This document shows, one piece after another, positions 16,490-24,203 of a stretch of DNA of 30,804 nt. Within the stretch, counting starts at the first letter, position 1; each line of letters opens with the position of its first letter. The notes beneath the pieces are model-generated. The model was not told the DNA's origin, did no database searches, and was given only the letters and a program-made list of their open reading frames with translations. Both the position numbers and the translations under genes were made by a program. Source of the stretch: Candidatus Cloacimonas sp. (GTDB lineage: Bacteria > Cloacimonadota > Cloacimonadia > Cloacimonadales > Cloacimonadaceae); NCBI GenBank assembly GCA_035403355.1, contig DAONFA010000014.1, positions 1-30,804 on the forward strand, given 5' to 3'.

Positions 16490-17095
16490 TTAATACAAAT
16501 GCGTTGGGATAAATATCTGAAATCCAATATTGATGCCAAATGAGCTTTCTTCATTTTCCTTGTATTCATCAAGTGCATCTTCATAATCATCACCACCATA
16601 ATCACCTAAACCTATTTGATATTTGAGCCCGAAATCAACATACACATTTTCTACAACAGGAAAAAGATAACCGGCTTTCAAATCAAGATACATAGCATTC
16701 CTATTACCATCATACTTTTCACCATCATATTCATCTTCCCAGCTAAATGAATTATAAAGAAAATCCATGCCCCCGTAAATTTTTCCTGGTTCGACAGGAT
16801 AAAAATACCTTCCTCCAATGCCAATACCCAAAAGAGATGTACTATATTCCGATTCATGCTCATCTCCTTTTTGACCTTCATACATATAATTAAGGAGCAC
16901 ATCAGCTGAAAAGTCATCAATAATAAAATATCCAACCTGAGGAGTAATGCTAAACATAGTAATGGCTTTTTCATCAGAATTGGGTTTGAAAGAAGTGAAA
17001 GAAACTGTTCCTCCCGGATTAATCGTTCCTTTCGTAAAAGCACAAACACTTGAAGCGATAATTAGGGCGAGAAGGATAAATAATCCTTTTTTCAT
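16490..17095 (-). CDS. Small outer-membrane beta-barrel protein
   Basis: A signal peptide (MKKGLFILLALIIASSVCA) precedes about 180 residues of alternating amphipathic strands: GYFIIDDFSADVLLNYMY, GIGIGGRYFY, MYLDLKAGYLF, VYVDFGLKYQIGLG and SSFGINIGFQIFI at the end. Acidic, hydrophilic loops such as KGDEHESEY and YGGDDYEDALDEY separate the strands. This is the pattern of eight-stranded OmpX/OmpA-type or 'outer membrane protein beta-barrel' families; no OmpA peptidoglycan-binding domain follows. The ATG has a near-perfect AGGAGGT ribosome site. It has its own promoter and terminator, so it is a single-gene unit and probably well expressed. The exact function is unknown. Confidence 0.85.
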   Translation of the reverse strand: MKKGLFILLALIIASSVCAFTKGTINPGGTVSFTSFKPNSDEKAITMFSITPQVGYFIIDDFSADVLLNYMYEGQKGDEHESEYSTSLLGIGIGGRYFYPVEPGKIYGGMDFLYNSFSWEDEYDGEKYDGNRNAMYLDLKAGYLFPVVENVYVDFGLKYQIGLGDYGGDDYEDALDEYKENEESSFGINIGFQIFIPTHLY

Positions 17096-17125
17096 TTTAA
17101 ACCTCCTGGTTTTTTATATATTTTA

Positions 17126-17154
17126 TATATATTCTTATCCCAATTTCCTGTCAA
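17126..17154 (-). promoter_or_regulatory. Strong sigma70-type promoter of the outer-membrane protein gene
   Basis: On the minus strand a consensus TTGACA (17149-17154) and a TATATA -10 (17126-17131) are separated by exactly 17 bp. The predicted start site lies about 25 bases before the ATG at 17095, leaving room for the AGGAGGT ribosome site. Confidence 0.8.
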
Positions 17155-17248
17155 TAAAAATATCACATTCACACCCCATTTTTAAAATAAAGGTGTATAA
17201 GTTGCTGAGATTTTTACCTGTTGAAATCCCTAAGGGCAAAATCCGAGT

Positions 17249-17264
17249 GTTGACCCCGGTCAAC
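17249..17264. repeat. Palindromic repeat GTTGACC-CC-GGTCAAC
   Basis: Two perfect 7-bp arms are separated by CC. The same arms occur at 17501-17518 (spacer TCCT) and in each unit of the tandem array at 30719-30804, so this is one member of a dispersed family within the window. The bases after it (to about 17290) contain a degenerate copy of the element at 17665-17718. Confidence 0.65.
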
Positions 17265-17338
17265 CTTATGAACAACAAGATGCTGTTCCTCCGGGAAAAA
17301 AGGTATATTTTCTCTCTCCTGAGCTCGTGTATTACTAC

Positions 17339-17360
17339 TTAATCAAGCGTTAATCAAGCG
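17339..17360. repeat. 11-bp tandem duplication TTAATCAAGCG x2
   Basis: Two exact adjacent copies (17339-17349 and 17350-17360) are followed by another TTAAT and, about 20 bases on, GTGATTAA. A similarly built 11-bp duplication (TTAAGGAATCG x2) occurs at 24431-24452. The surrounding 17155-17759 stretch has no gene and is built largely of short repeats. Confidence 0.6.
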
Positions 17361-17500
17361 TTAATAATTAAGGAGTGATTAAGGTTAGATATAGGAGTGA
17401 TTGACAGCTTGAGCTAAGGGAGTAATATGACCCTAAAAGATTAAGAAATTATATTGAAAATAACAGCAAAAGAAGGTTGAGAAGGTTTTAAACTCGGATT

Positions 17501-17624
17501 GTTGACCTCCTGGTCAACCACCTCTTACGCTTTTTCACGCAATGCTGATGTCCTCGTCAACCACCTCTTACGCCTTTTCCCGCAATGCTGATGTCCTCGT
17601 CAACCACCTCTCATGCTTTTTTTC
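17501..17624. repeat. 43-bp tandem repeat, about 2.7 copies, led by a palindrome
   Basis: A palindrome GTTGACC-TCCT-GGTCAAC (17501-17518) leads into two near-identical 43-bp units (17508-17550 and 17551-17593). They share GTCAACCACCTCTTACGC and CGCAATGCTGATG, and a third partial unit follows (17594 to about 17624). The units differ at only a few positions. The run of open reading frame through the region looks incidental, having no ribosome site and low-complexity content. Confidence 0.8.
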
Positions 17625-17664
17625 TATACCGAAAAGTAATCGGCAACGAAAATACCTGGTTTCT

Positions 17665-17718
17665 TATGAACGACAAGATGTGTATCCCGCGGACAAATAT
17701 GAACGACAAGATGTCGTT
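17665..17718. repeat. Two 33-bp-spaced copies of a motif, one with a perfect hairpin
   Basis: TATGAACGACAAGATGT occurs at 17665-17681 and again at 17698-17714, a 33-bp period. In the second copy AACGACA-AGA-TGTCGTT (17702-17718) is a perfect 7-bp hairpin. A degenerate third copy lies at about 17266-17282 (TATGAACAACAAGATGCTGTT). The 33-bp period equals that of the tandem array at the right edge of the window. Confidence 0.6.
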
Positions 17719-17759
17719 CCTCCGCGATGTGTAACCAGCGGAAGGTTTTAAACTAAGAG

Positions 17760-19037
17760 CTAAATCCAGGAAGAATTATTATGCCGGCGTTTAGGATTAG
17801 TGCTTCGGGGTAAAAAGTAGCCCTGTTTTTTGGTGTTAAAGTTTTCTCCGGTAACCTGATTTCCTTTTAGATATACAGCTTTAAAGGAACCGGAGAGTTC
17901 AATATCCATACCTTTATTACCCTTTACGATGGTTGTAGATTCCGGATCGTAAAGAACAAAATCGGCATCGGAACCGGGGTCTAAGGACCCTTTTTCAGGA
18001 TAGATACCTAAACGCTTAGCGGCATTTTCACTGGTCATTTTAAGGCAGGTAGCAAGGGGGACTTTTCTTTTTTTCCAGAGTTCGGAAAGCACCCAAAGGT
18101 ATGAATAATTCATCATTTCCGGATTGCAGCCCTGAAAGAGTTCACAGTAATCGGGCTTTTTCGTTTCCGGGGCAGCGCAATTGGATAGCAGATAAATTTT
18201 ATTGGTGCGCAGAAGCTCAAAGAGTAAATCGGCAAAATCGGCAAAATCGCAAGCAAAAGGAGTGCTAAAGACCTCAGGATTGAAGAGAGCCATCAGATCG
18301 GCAATACAGGTAGCAAAAGAGATATCGCTCCTTTTGGAAATGCTGTTTATAAATTCAATTGCCGGATAGGAAGATATTCTGGGAATGTGAATAGGATTTT
18401 CCTGCATTCTGCGTAAGATTTTTTTAATGGCATCCAGCTGAGCAAGAGGACTAAATTCCCGATAACTTTCATAGTCGTAACCCTGGAAAGCAAAGGCAGT
18501 ATCGCTTTCATAGATATCAAAAAACAAATCCATAATTTCCGTGAAAGTGATATCTGCAATGGCAGGATTGGGAGAAGGAACAGCTAAAGCGATTCCTACA
18601 ACTCCTTTGTTCCAAATTTCCTGTGCCGATTCTGAATGATAGGGATAATCGTTAATATCAATGTGACCCCAAAGAGCGAGAGCAGTATAGGCATTGGCAT
18701 TTACCAAAGCAATCTTCTTTTTGAGAGCTGAATTATCAAAAACAGGGCTTTGAGTATGATAGCTTAGTTCGGAAAGGGTAGTCCAACCTCCTTCCAAAGC
18801 AATTTTGGTGATGTTAGCCAAGGCAGTTGCCGCATCAGCATTTTTCGCTAAAATATGGGTATGAGGATCAATTCCGCCAGGGAGCATTAACAAACCCTTA
18901 GCGTCAATAATTTCAACATCTTCTTCCACCTCAATATCATCGGTGAAGAGTTTAATAATTTTATCTTCAAACAGCACATTCACTCTTTTCAGAGCGGTTG
19001 AAGAAGTAGGCAGGGAAACGGATTTAAGTAATTTCAT
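17760..19037 (-). CDS. Dihydroorotase-like amidohydrolase, probably non-catalytic
   Basis: This 425-residue protein has the cyclic amidohydrolase fold: an N-terminal beta part, then GGIDPHTHI with His59 and His61 retained, and a normal C-terminal region (CLKMTSENAAKRLGIYPEKG-LDPGSDADFVLYD). The rest of the binuclear metal site seems lost. The carboxylated lysine of the GVVGFK motif is Ala150 (GVVGIA). The segment that should read HAEN is FQGYDYES. The H-S segment reads PRISSYPAIEF. The DHAPH motif is SNCAAPE (285-291). A pseudo-enzyme resembling the structural dihydroorotase partner of aspartate transcarbamoylase is possible, but pyrB is not in the window. A different chemistry is the alternative. 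The start at 19037 lacks a clear ribosome site and may be coupled to the short ORF before it. Confidence 0.82.
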   Translation of the reverse strand: MKLLKSVSLPTSSTALKRVNVLFEDKIIKLFTDDIEVEEDVEIIDAKGLLMLPGGIDPHTHILAKNADAATALANITKIALEGGWTTLSELSYHTQSPVFDNSALKKKIALVNANAYTALALWGHIDINDYPYHSESAQEIWNKGVVGIALAVPSPNPAIADITFTEIMDLFFDIYESDTAFAFQGYDYESYREFSPLAQLDAIKKILRRMQENPIHIPRISSYPAIEFINSISKRSDISFATCIADLMALFNPEVFSTPFACDFADFADLLFELLRTNKIYLLSNCAAPETKKPDYCELFQGCNPEMMNYSYLWVLSELWKKRKVPLATCLKMTSENAAKRLGIYPEKGSLDPGSDADFVLYDPESTTIVKGNKGMDIELSGSFKAVYLKGNQVTGENFNTKKQGYFLPRSTNPKRRHNNSSWI

Positions 19038-19122
19038 AAGCTTTATCTATCTGAATCAAAGTAGTTTCGGCTTTTGCCGGAAACATTACTCCAATTCTCT
19101 TTTTATTTAATAACCTGTTCAT
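19024..19122 (-). CDS. Possible 32-codon ORF bridging two operon genes
   Basis: An ATG at 19122 overlaps the TPR lipoprotein stop as ATGA, and the frame ends with TAA at 19024, 14 bases inside the dihydroorotase-like gene. The product (MNRLLNKKRIGVMFPAKAET and 12 more residues) resembles nothing I know. Its value may be to carry ribosomes to the next start at 19037, which has no obvious Shine-Dalgarno sequence. An internal ATG (19086) has GGAG two bases upstream. It could equally be chance. Confidence 0.3.
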   Translation of the reverse strand: MNRLLNKKRIGVMFPAKAETTLIQIDKAYEIT

Positions 19123-19982
19123 TTCTTTTGCTCTTGCAATAGTTTTTGCATTGACCGGTTCAATTCTTCCACGGCAGCAGTATCCCTCAAGGAAAGGAAT
19201 ATCCCTTCCGCCTTCAGCCAATTGCTTTTAGCTTCCGCAAGTTTATTTTCCGCTGCGGCAATTTGCGCTTTAAGCCACAAGCAATGAGCCATAGAAGAAA
19301 AATTGCCGTAACGGTAATCCCAATCCTGAGCTTTATTGATATATTCTCTGGCAGATTTATAATCGGCATTCCTGAAATAATAATAGGCAAGCGCATACCA
19401 GGCGGATGAAAGCAACTCGGGATTATTGTATTTTGCTTTTTTCAGCTGTGGTTCTATTTTTTTTAAACGAGCAATCAGTTCCTTAACCTGTTTTTCATCT
19501 GCAATGGCAAGATAGCTATCTGCCTGCAGTTTTGCCGTTGCCAGTTCCAAAGCAATTTCCTTTGGATAACTTTCTTTAATAGTAGCTATCCGGGAAATGG
19601 CAGCATAGTTATTTTCCTGCTGATAGTAATAAATATCCAGCAGTTGCAGATAATATTCCAGTTCGGGAGCTATATTTTGAATCAGCTCTTGCATCCGATT
19701 TTTATAATTTTGATAAGCTGCCTCATTGCCATTTGCCAATTCTATCCTTGCCAAACCGCTTAAGCAAATAAGCATTCCTTGAATATCGGCAAAAGAACGA
19801 TACTTTTCCGTTAAGAAAGCATAGCTCTCTTTGGCGGCTGAAAAGTCCTTCCCGCTTTCCATTTGAATAGCATAGCTTAATTGATTGTCGGCATCTATTT
19901 TCGCCTGTGGCTGAACAGGAACTTTCGCGATAGAGCAGGCACCCAAAAAAAGCAAAAAGCAATAAAGCGCTTTACGGAACAT
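19119..19982 (-). CDS. TPR-repeat lipoprotein
   Basis: The start I prefer is ATG 19982 (MFRKALYCFLLFLGACS), which gives a short signal with lipobox LGAC and has GAGGT six bases upstream. It overlaps the end of the MCE gene by 11 bp; a longer frame to 20018 is less likely. The mature part (about 270 residues) is all helical with tetratricopeptide-like pairs, for example SAWYALAYYYFRNADYKSAREYINKAQDW and LWLKAQIAAAENKLAEAKSNWLKAEGIF-like repeats near the end. It is a probable periplasmic scaffold anchored to a membrane. The coupling to an MCE protein suggests it helps lipid transport, as accessory lipoproteins do in other MCE systems. That link is inference. Confidence 0.85.
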   Translation of the reverse strand: MFRKALYCFLLFLGACSIAKVPVQPQAKIDADNQLSYAIQMESGKDFSAAKESYAFLTEKYRSFADIQGMLICLSGLARIELANGNEAAYQNYKNRMQELIQNIAPELEYYLQLLDIYYYQQENNYAAISRIATIKESYPKEIALELATAKLQADSYLAIADEKQVKELIARLKKIEPQLKKAKYNNPELLSSAWYALAYYYFRNADYKSAREYINKAQDWDYRYGNFSSMAHCLWLKAQIAAAENKLAEAKSNWLKAEGIFLSLRDTAAVEELNRSMQKLLQEQKK

Positions 19983-21054
19983 CCGGAACCTCATGCAAAC
20001 GCTTAGTAGAAGGTGCATTTTGTTGCAAGGCGGGGCTAATTCCTTTCCGCAAAAGAGGATTGTTATTCAGACCTTCCAGGGTTTTGCGTGCTTTTGCCAA
20101 ACTGTCATTCAGATTATTCAAAAGGTAACGCAATTCGGGATTATTTACGGTTGCCAGAATTTGCGTCAATTCCGCTGTAGCGGATTCCAGATTATTCAGG
20201 GTTTCTGATAGTGGTTTCAGTATTTTATCGCTGTTGGGATCAAGCAGCTTAATTAACAGCGAATCGGGCTTTTTATAATTCTCTATAGTAGTTTGAGCGC
20301 TGGCTAATATAGCTTCCAGTTCATTCATTCTATTATTCAGCCCTTGAGTTAGTTCCGCTAAATTATTTAACGCCCTTAGCAAAACTCCACTATCAGGATT
20401 ATTATCCCGATTTAAATTAGCCGATAACAAAGCAAGTTCCGAAGTGATGGTGTTCACCTTATTCATACTGGCATTTGCCTTTTCCGAAGCGTCTGCCAAA
20501 TTTACCAGAAAGCGAGGAATTGCACCTTTATCCTCATTATTATCCTCATTGATGGCTGTAGAAAGCTGTGCCAAATTAGAAACTATAACTGATATCGGAT
20601 CGCTTAAAGAAGGAGCAATCTTTTTCAACTGCTGTTTGCCTTCCGCAAAATCCGAAGAAAGGACACTGCTTTCCTCTTTTAAATGCTCTTTAGAATTTGG
20701 GTTACGAATAAATTCCAGGGTCGTCTTACCCGTAATGGGATTAGTGTTTCGCACTAAAATTGAGCCGGTAAGCATTATGTTTTTATAGCGGTTAAGAATG
20801 TAAAACTGCAGCCCGATGTTGCCATCTTCCTCAAGGGAAAAAGCACGCACCCTTCCTACCTCAAAGCCCTTATACAATACGGGAGTTTGAGTGGAAATTC
20901 CCATTGCGTTTGCCAAAGTACTGCTATAAACATACTTCTTTTCCAGCAAATTATGCTTGATAGCAATAAAAACCATCACCAGCAATAATATCAAAACCGG
21001 TATGCTGACAAAGGCAAAAACAATCTTACGGCTGTGCTTGACCTTATCTATCAT
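19972..21054 (-). CDS. MCE/MlaD-family lipid transport protein
   Basis: This 360-residue protein has an N-terminal membrane anchor (about residues 10-31, IVFAFVSIPVLILLLVMVFI). A single MCE domain follows (about 38-115, with TPVLYKGFEVGRVRAFSL, GSILVRNTNPITGKTTLEF), then a long helical C-terminal region (LNNLAELTQGLNNRMNELEAIL and similar heptads). MCE proteins form hexameric rings or tubes that carry phospholipids between the membranes, normally with an MlaE permease and MlaF ATPase. Neither is adjacent: the gene is first in its operon and the upstream neighbour is a divergent comM. It must use a transporter encoded elsewhere or act alone. A near-consensus promoter precedes it. Confidence 0.88.
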   Translation of the reverse strand: MIDKVKHSRKIVFAFVSIPVLILLLVMVFIAIKHNLLEKKYVYSSTLANAMGISTQTPVLYKGFEVGRVRAFSLEEDGNIGLQFYILNRYKNIMLTGSILVRNTNPITGKTTLEFIRNPNSKEHLKEESSVLSSDFAEGKQQLKKIAPSLSDPISVIVSNLAQLSTAINEDNNEDKGAIPRFLVNLADASEKANASMNKVNTITSELALLSANLNRDNNPDSGVLLRALNNLAELTQGLNNRMNELEAILASAQTTIENYKKPDSLLIKLLDPNSDKILKPLSETLNNLESATAELTQILATVNNPELRYLLNNLNDSLAKARKTLEGLNNNPLLRKGISPALQQNAPSTKRLHEVPDVP

Positions 21055-21078
21055 ATTTTAACCCCATTATGGCTTGTT

Positions 21079-21109
21079 ATTATAGTTTTAACATTGCGTT
21101 TTTTGTCAA
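21079..21109 (-). promoter_or_regulatory. Probable promoter of the MCE-lipoprotein-amidohydrolase operon
   Basis: Both boxes are perfect on the minus strand: TTGACA (21104-21109) and TATAAT (21079-21084). The spacing is 19 bp, longer than the optimal 17, which may make it activator-dependent or weak. The predicted start site is about 20 bases before the ATG at 21054. One copy of a direct repeat (21089-21128) overlaps the -35 and spacer. Confidence 0.65.
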
Positions 21110-21287
21110 GCTTTTAGTGCAAAAAATTGCCTAAAGCCCCAAAAAAAATTTGGCCTTTGGATAAGAGTATATTTATTTACCGCATAAAATGAGCAATAAG
21201 AAAAGAGAACCTTGTTTTACAGTCCCCAATCTTTTTCCTTGACTCCGTAACATTGCGTTATTTTTGTGGTTTAGTGTAAAATATTAA
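21089..21287. repeat. Imperfect 40-bp direct repeat pair between divergent genes
   Basis: TAACATTGCGTT begins at 21089 and again at 21248. After each copy come a T-rich run, TTTAGTG, and an A-rich run with ATT, so about 40 bp align with small gaps. The copies lie 159 bp apart in the same orientation, one in the MCE promoter and one just before the comM ribosome site. They may be paired sites for a regulator or the remains of a duplication. Confidence 0.5.
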
Positions 21288-21296
21288 GGAAAAACT

Positions 21297-22838
21297 ATGG
21301 TCGGAATTGTTCTTTCATATACAACCCTCGGAATTGATGCTTATCAGATTTCAGTAGAAGCGGATATAGGAATCGGTTTTAATCCGATGAACATTGTCGG
21401 AATGGCATCCAATGCCGTTAAAGAAAGCAAGGATAGAGTTGTTGCTGCTATCAAGAATTCGGGTTATCAAATCAGTACCTTACATTATACTATCAATCTT
21501 GCCCCTGCTGATTTGAAAAAGGATAGTGCAGCTTTGGATTTGCCTATCGCTTTAGCTATTTTGCAGTGCAACGAGATATTCAAACTTATTGACTACGATA
21601 AAATAGCGATGATTGGTGAGCTTTCTTTGGATGGATTTGTTCGTCCTGTTGCAGGTGTTTTGCCAATTGCCATAGCTGCTAAAAAAGATGGCATAGATAC
21701 TCTTATTGTCCCTCTGGAAAATGCAGAAGAAGCAGCTATTATAGAAGGTCTGAAGGTTATTCCTGTTACCTCTTTAAGAGAATGTGTCAGCTGGCTTAGT
21801 AACGAAACAGAGATTAGAGCTGCCAGCGTTGACCGGGAGAAGATTTTTCAGGTGCTGAATGATTTTCCGGTTGATATGAGTGATGTGAAAGGTCAATTTC
21901 AAGTGAAAAGAGCTTTGGAAGTTGCCGCCGCCGGTGGTCATAATGTTTTAATGATTGGTCCTCCGGGAAGCGGTAAAACAATGTTAGCACGCAGAGTGCC
22001 CACAATTTTGCCGGAACTGAGTTTGGAAGAGGCATTGGAAGCAACGAAAATTCATTCCGTAGCCGGCTATTCCAAAAATTTCAGGAATGGTATTTTAACC
22101 ACCAGACCTTTTCGTTCGCCTCATCATACAATTAGCGATGTTGCCTTAATTGGGGGAGGAGCTTTTCCCAAACCGGGAGAGGTGTCTCTTTCGCATAGAG
22201 GAGTTTTATTTTTAGATGAGCTGCCGGAATTTAAAAGAGTGGTTTTAGAGGTCTTGCGTCAGCCGCTGGAAGATGGAGTAGTAACAATTTCCCGGGCAGC
22301 ATCCAGTTTAACTTTCCCGGCAGAATTTATGTTGATTGCCAGTATGAATCCTTGTCCTTGCGGATATTATGGTGCCAATATTCCCAATCATCAATGCAAC
22401 TGTGAATGGGGTTCAATTTTGCGTTATCGGAGCAGGGTTTCCGGACCGCTTTTAGATAGAATAGATATCCATGTAGAAGTTCCCACCGTCAGCTATGCGG
22501 ATTTGGCTTCTTTACCAACTGGAGATAAATCAGTTGATATCAGAGCCAGAGTAAATAAAGCCCGCACCATTCAACAGGAGCGTTTTAAGGGAACAGGTAT
22601 TTTTAATAACAGCCAGATGAATTCCCGCCAGTTACGCAAATTCTGCATTCTGAACGATGATAGTAATGCCTTACTGCAAAATGCAATAGACAAAATGGGC
22701 TATTCAGCAAGGGTCTTTGATAGAATTCTAAAGGTCTCCAGAACTATAGCCGATTTGGAAGGACGCAAAGATATCCTCTCCGAAGATATTAGCGAGGCAA
22801 TTCAATATCGCACTCTGGATAGAAAATATTGGAGCTGA
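21297..22838 (+). CDS. comM: YifB/ComM family Mg-chelatase-like AAA+ ATPase
   Basis: The 513-residue protein has the complete family layout. An N-terminal Lon-protease-like S5 fold runs from the start to about 165 (LSYTTLGIDAYQISVE, GELSLDGFVRPVAGVLP). Then come Walker A GPPGSGKT (221-228), the family motif TRPFRSPHHTIS (about 269-280), Walker B VLFLDELPEF (303-312) and a cysteine cluster NPCPCGYYG-HQCNC. The C-terminal helical domain follows. ComM is a hexameric helicase that promotes branch migration when foreign DNA is integrated during natural transformation, and it is widespread in bacteria. The ATG has AAGGA seven bases upstream. It is monocistronic and convergent with the ATPase gene that follows. 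No other competence gene is in the window. Confidence 0.95.
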   Translation: MVGIVLSYTTLGIDAYQISVEADIGIGFNPMNIVGMASNAVKESKDRVVAAIKNSGYQISTLHYTINLAPADLKKDSAALDLPIALAILQCNEIFKLIDYDKIAMIGELSLDGFVRPVAGVLPIAIAAKKDGIDTLIVPLENAEEAAIIEGLKVIPVTSLRECVSWLSNETEIRAASVDREKIFQVLNDFPVDMSDVKGQFQVKRALEVAAAGGHNVLMIGPPGSGKTMLARRVPTILPELSLEEALEATKIHSVAGYSKNFRNGILTTRPFRSPHHTISDVALIGGGAFPKPGEVSLSHRGVLFLDELPEFKRVVLEVLRQPLEDGVVTISRAASSLTFPAEFMLIASMNPCPCGYYGANIPNHQCNCEWGSILRYRSRVSGPLLDRIDIHVEVPTVSYADLASLPTGDKSVDIRARVNKARTIQQERFKGTGIFNNSQMNSRQLRKFCILNDDSNALLQNAIDKMGYSARVFDRILKVSRTIADLEGRKDILSEDISEAIQYRTLDRKYWS

Positions 22839-22846
22839 AATATCTC

Positions 22847-22930
22847 ACGCAGATTACGCTGATAACGCAGATTCCGATTTCAGGAACAAGGATTTCAGGA
22901 TTGCTGGAACAAGGATTTAAGGATTTGAGG
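22847..22930. repeat. Short repeats in the comM-ATPase gap
   Basis: ACGCAGATT occurs twice within 27 bp (22847-22855 and 22865-22873), in a CACGCAGATTACGCTGATAA context. GGAACAAGGATTT then occurs at 22883 and 22906, a 23-bp period, followed by further AAGGATT/GAGGATT copies to about 22930. From memory, very similar strings recur between genes of Bacteroidetes and Cloacimonadota. The rest of 22839-23048 holds no gene and no clear terminator. Confidence 0.6.
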
Positions 22931-23048
22931 ATTAAAGAGGATTTGTTTTTTTACCTATATAAAGCGACGGAATTTGCCTGCTTGCTTAATATCTATAGCT
23001 TGTAAATATGGTGGTTTAACTCTGAATTGGACAATGCATAATTTGAGC

Positions 23049-24170
23049 TCAAACATACAGAAAATCAGAATAGTTTTCAGGATGTATAAGGGATAAACCT
23101 GCTTTTGGATACAAAGCAGTAAAAGCAGTTGCTTTTATGTTTCGCCGGGGATTCCATTTGATTTCATAAGCGGTAATTTTATCTTCATATACCTCCAGAT
23201 AGTCAATTTCGGATTTGTGGATGTTACGCCAAAAATACGATTTGCGCAAAATCCCGGCATTAGAAAGCAGCTTCATTCTTTCAGAAACAATGTAATTCTC
23301 CCACAATTTACCTATATCGTCTCTAACTGCAATGTCTCTAAAATCGTTTATTAAGCAATTGCGCACACCATTATCCCAGAAATAGATTTTGCGGGAACGC
23401 TTAATTTCATTACGCTGATTTGTAGAGTAATTTGGTAAGCGGAAAATGATATATGCCTGCTCCAAAAGCTGAATATACTTTTGAATTGTTTTTTGATCCG
23501 TAGAAATTAATTGAGCGAGTTCATTATAGGAGACCTCTGAACCAATTTGCAAAGCTAAAGCGTTCAGAAGACGGTCTAAAAGTTCCGGTTTACGCAGGTC
23601 TTGAAAAGTAAAAATATCTTTATATAAATAGCTGCCTACCAGATGATTAAGCAGAGTAGCGGCTTCGGAGGGATGATTAACAATATCGGGATAAGAACCA
23701 TAAATTAAGCGGTTAGCTAATTCTTTCCTTTCCCGATAAATTCCAAAATTATCTGCAAGTTCCTGATAAGCAAAAGGATATAAGTAAAATTCATATTTTC
23801 TGCCCGTAAGCGGTTCCATTATTTGGTTGGATAGCTCAAAAGAAGATGAGCCGGTAGCAACTATCTGCACTTCCGGAAAATTATCCACTAAGAGTTTTAA
23901 CTTTAAGCCAATATTCTGAACCCTTTGAGCTTCGTCTATAAGGATATATTTGCTTTTCCCGGCAAATTGTTTCATTGAGCTTATTGTCTCCGCAGCCAGT
24001 AGATTACGGTCTTCCAAATCATCACAATTTAAATATAGAACATCCTGCTGAGCAGGGAAAAGACCTTTTAATACCGTTGTCTTTCCGCTCTGCCTTGCAC
24101 CCATAATTAAAATTGCCTTTCCTTTATGCAGATTACTTAATATGCGAGAAGTAATAATTCGTTTAATCAT
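23049..24170 (-). CDS. AAA_14/DUF4143-type ATPase
   Basis: This 373-residue protein matches the widespread ATPase family with a C-terminal DUF4143 domain. It starts IKRIITSRILSNL, has Walker A GARQSGKTT, Walker B KYILIDEAQRV, the sensor segment QIVATGSSSFEL and LTGRKYEFYLYPFAYQEL. The DUF4143 part contains TDQKTIQKYIQLLEQAYIIFRL, then KIYFWDNGVRN and IDYLEVYEDKITAYEIKW, a nuclease-like core. I choose ATG 24170 because AAGGAA lies six bases upstream. The ATG at 24176 sits on the Shine-Dalgarno sequence, and the frame to 24194 would need TTG. The biological role of the family is poorly known; copies are numerous and often laterally acquired. Repeats upstream fit that. Confidence 0.9.
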   Translation of the reverse strand: MIKRIITSRILSNLHKGKAILIMGARQSGKTTVLKGLFPAQQDVLYLNCDDLEDRNLLAAETISSMKQFAGKSKYILIDEAQRVQNIGLKLKLLVDNFPEVQIVATGSSSFELSNQIMEPLTGRKYEFYLYPFAYQELADNFGIYRERKELANRLIYGSYPDIVNHPSEAATLLNHLVGSYLYKDIFTFQDLRKPELLDRLLNALALQIGSEVSYNELAQLISTDQKTIQKYIQLLEQAYIIFRLPNYSTNQRNEIKRSRKIYFWDNGVRNCLINDFRDIAVRDDIGKLWENYIVSERMKLLSNAGILRKSYFWRNIHKSEIDYLEVYEDKITAYEIKWNPRRNIKATAFTALYPKAGLSLIHPENYSDFLYV

Positions 24171-24203
24171 ATTCATTTCCTTTTCTTGAGCCAATATATA
24201 GAT

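Noticed and set aside
16947..17342. 131-codon plus-strand frame
   Set aside because: It starts antisense in the outer-membrane protein gene, crosses its promoter and ends in the repeats; no ribosome site.
17501..17718. CRISPR array
   Set aside because: The units are contiguous tandem copies without unique spacers of uniform length, and no cas gene is near.
17542..17751. Plus-strand frame through the tandem repeats
   Set aside because: The reading is produced by repeats with periods of 33 and 43 bp; the 43-bp period is not a multiple of three, so the units are read in different frames.
21253..21282. comM promoter TTGCGT-18-TAAAAT
   Set aside because: The predicted start site would fall at or after the ribosome binding site, leaving too short a leader.
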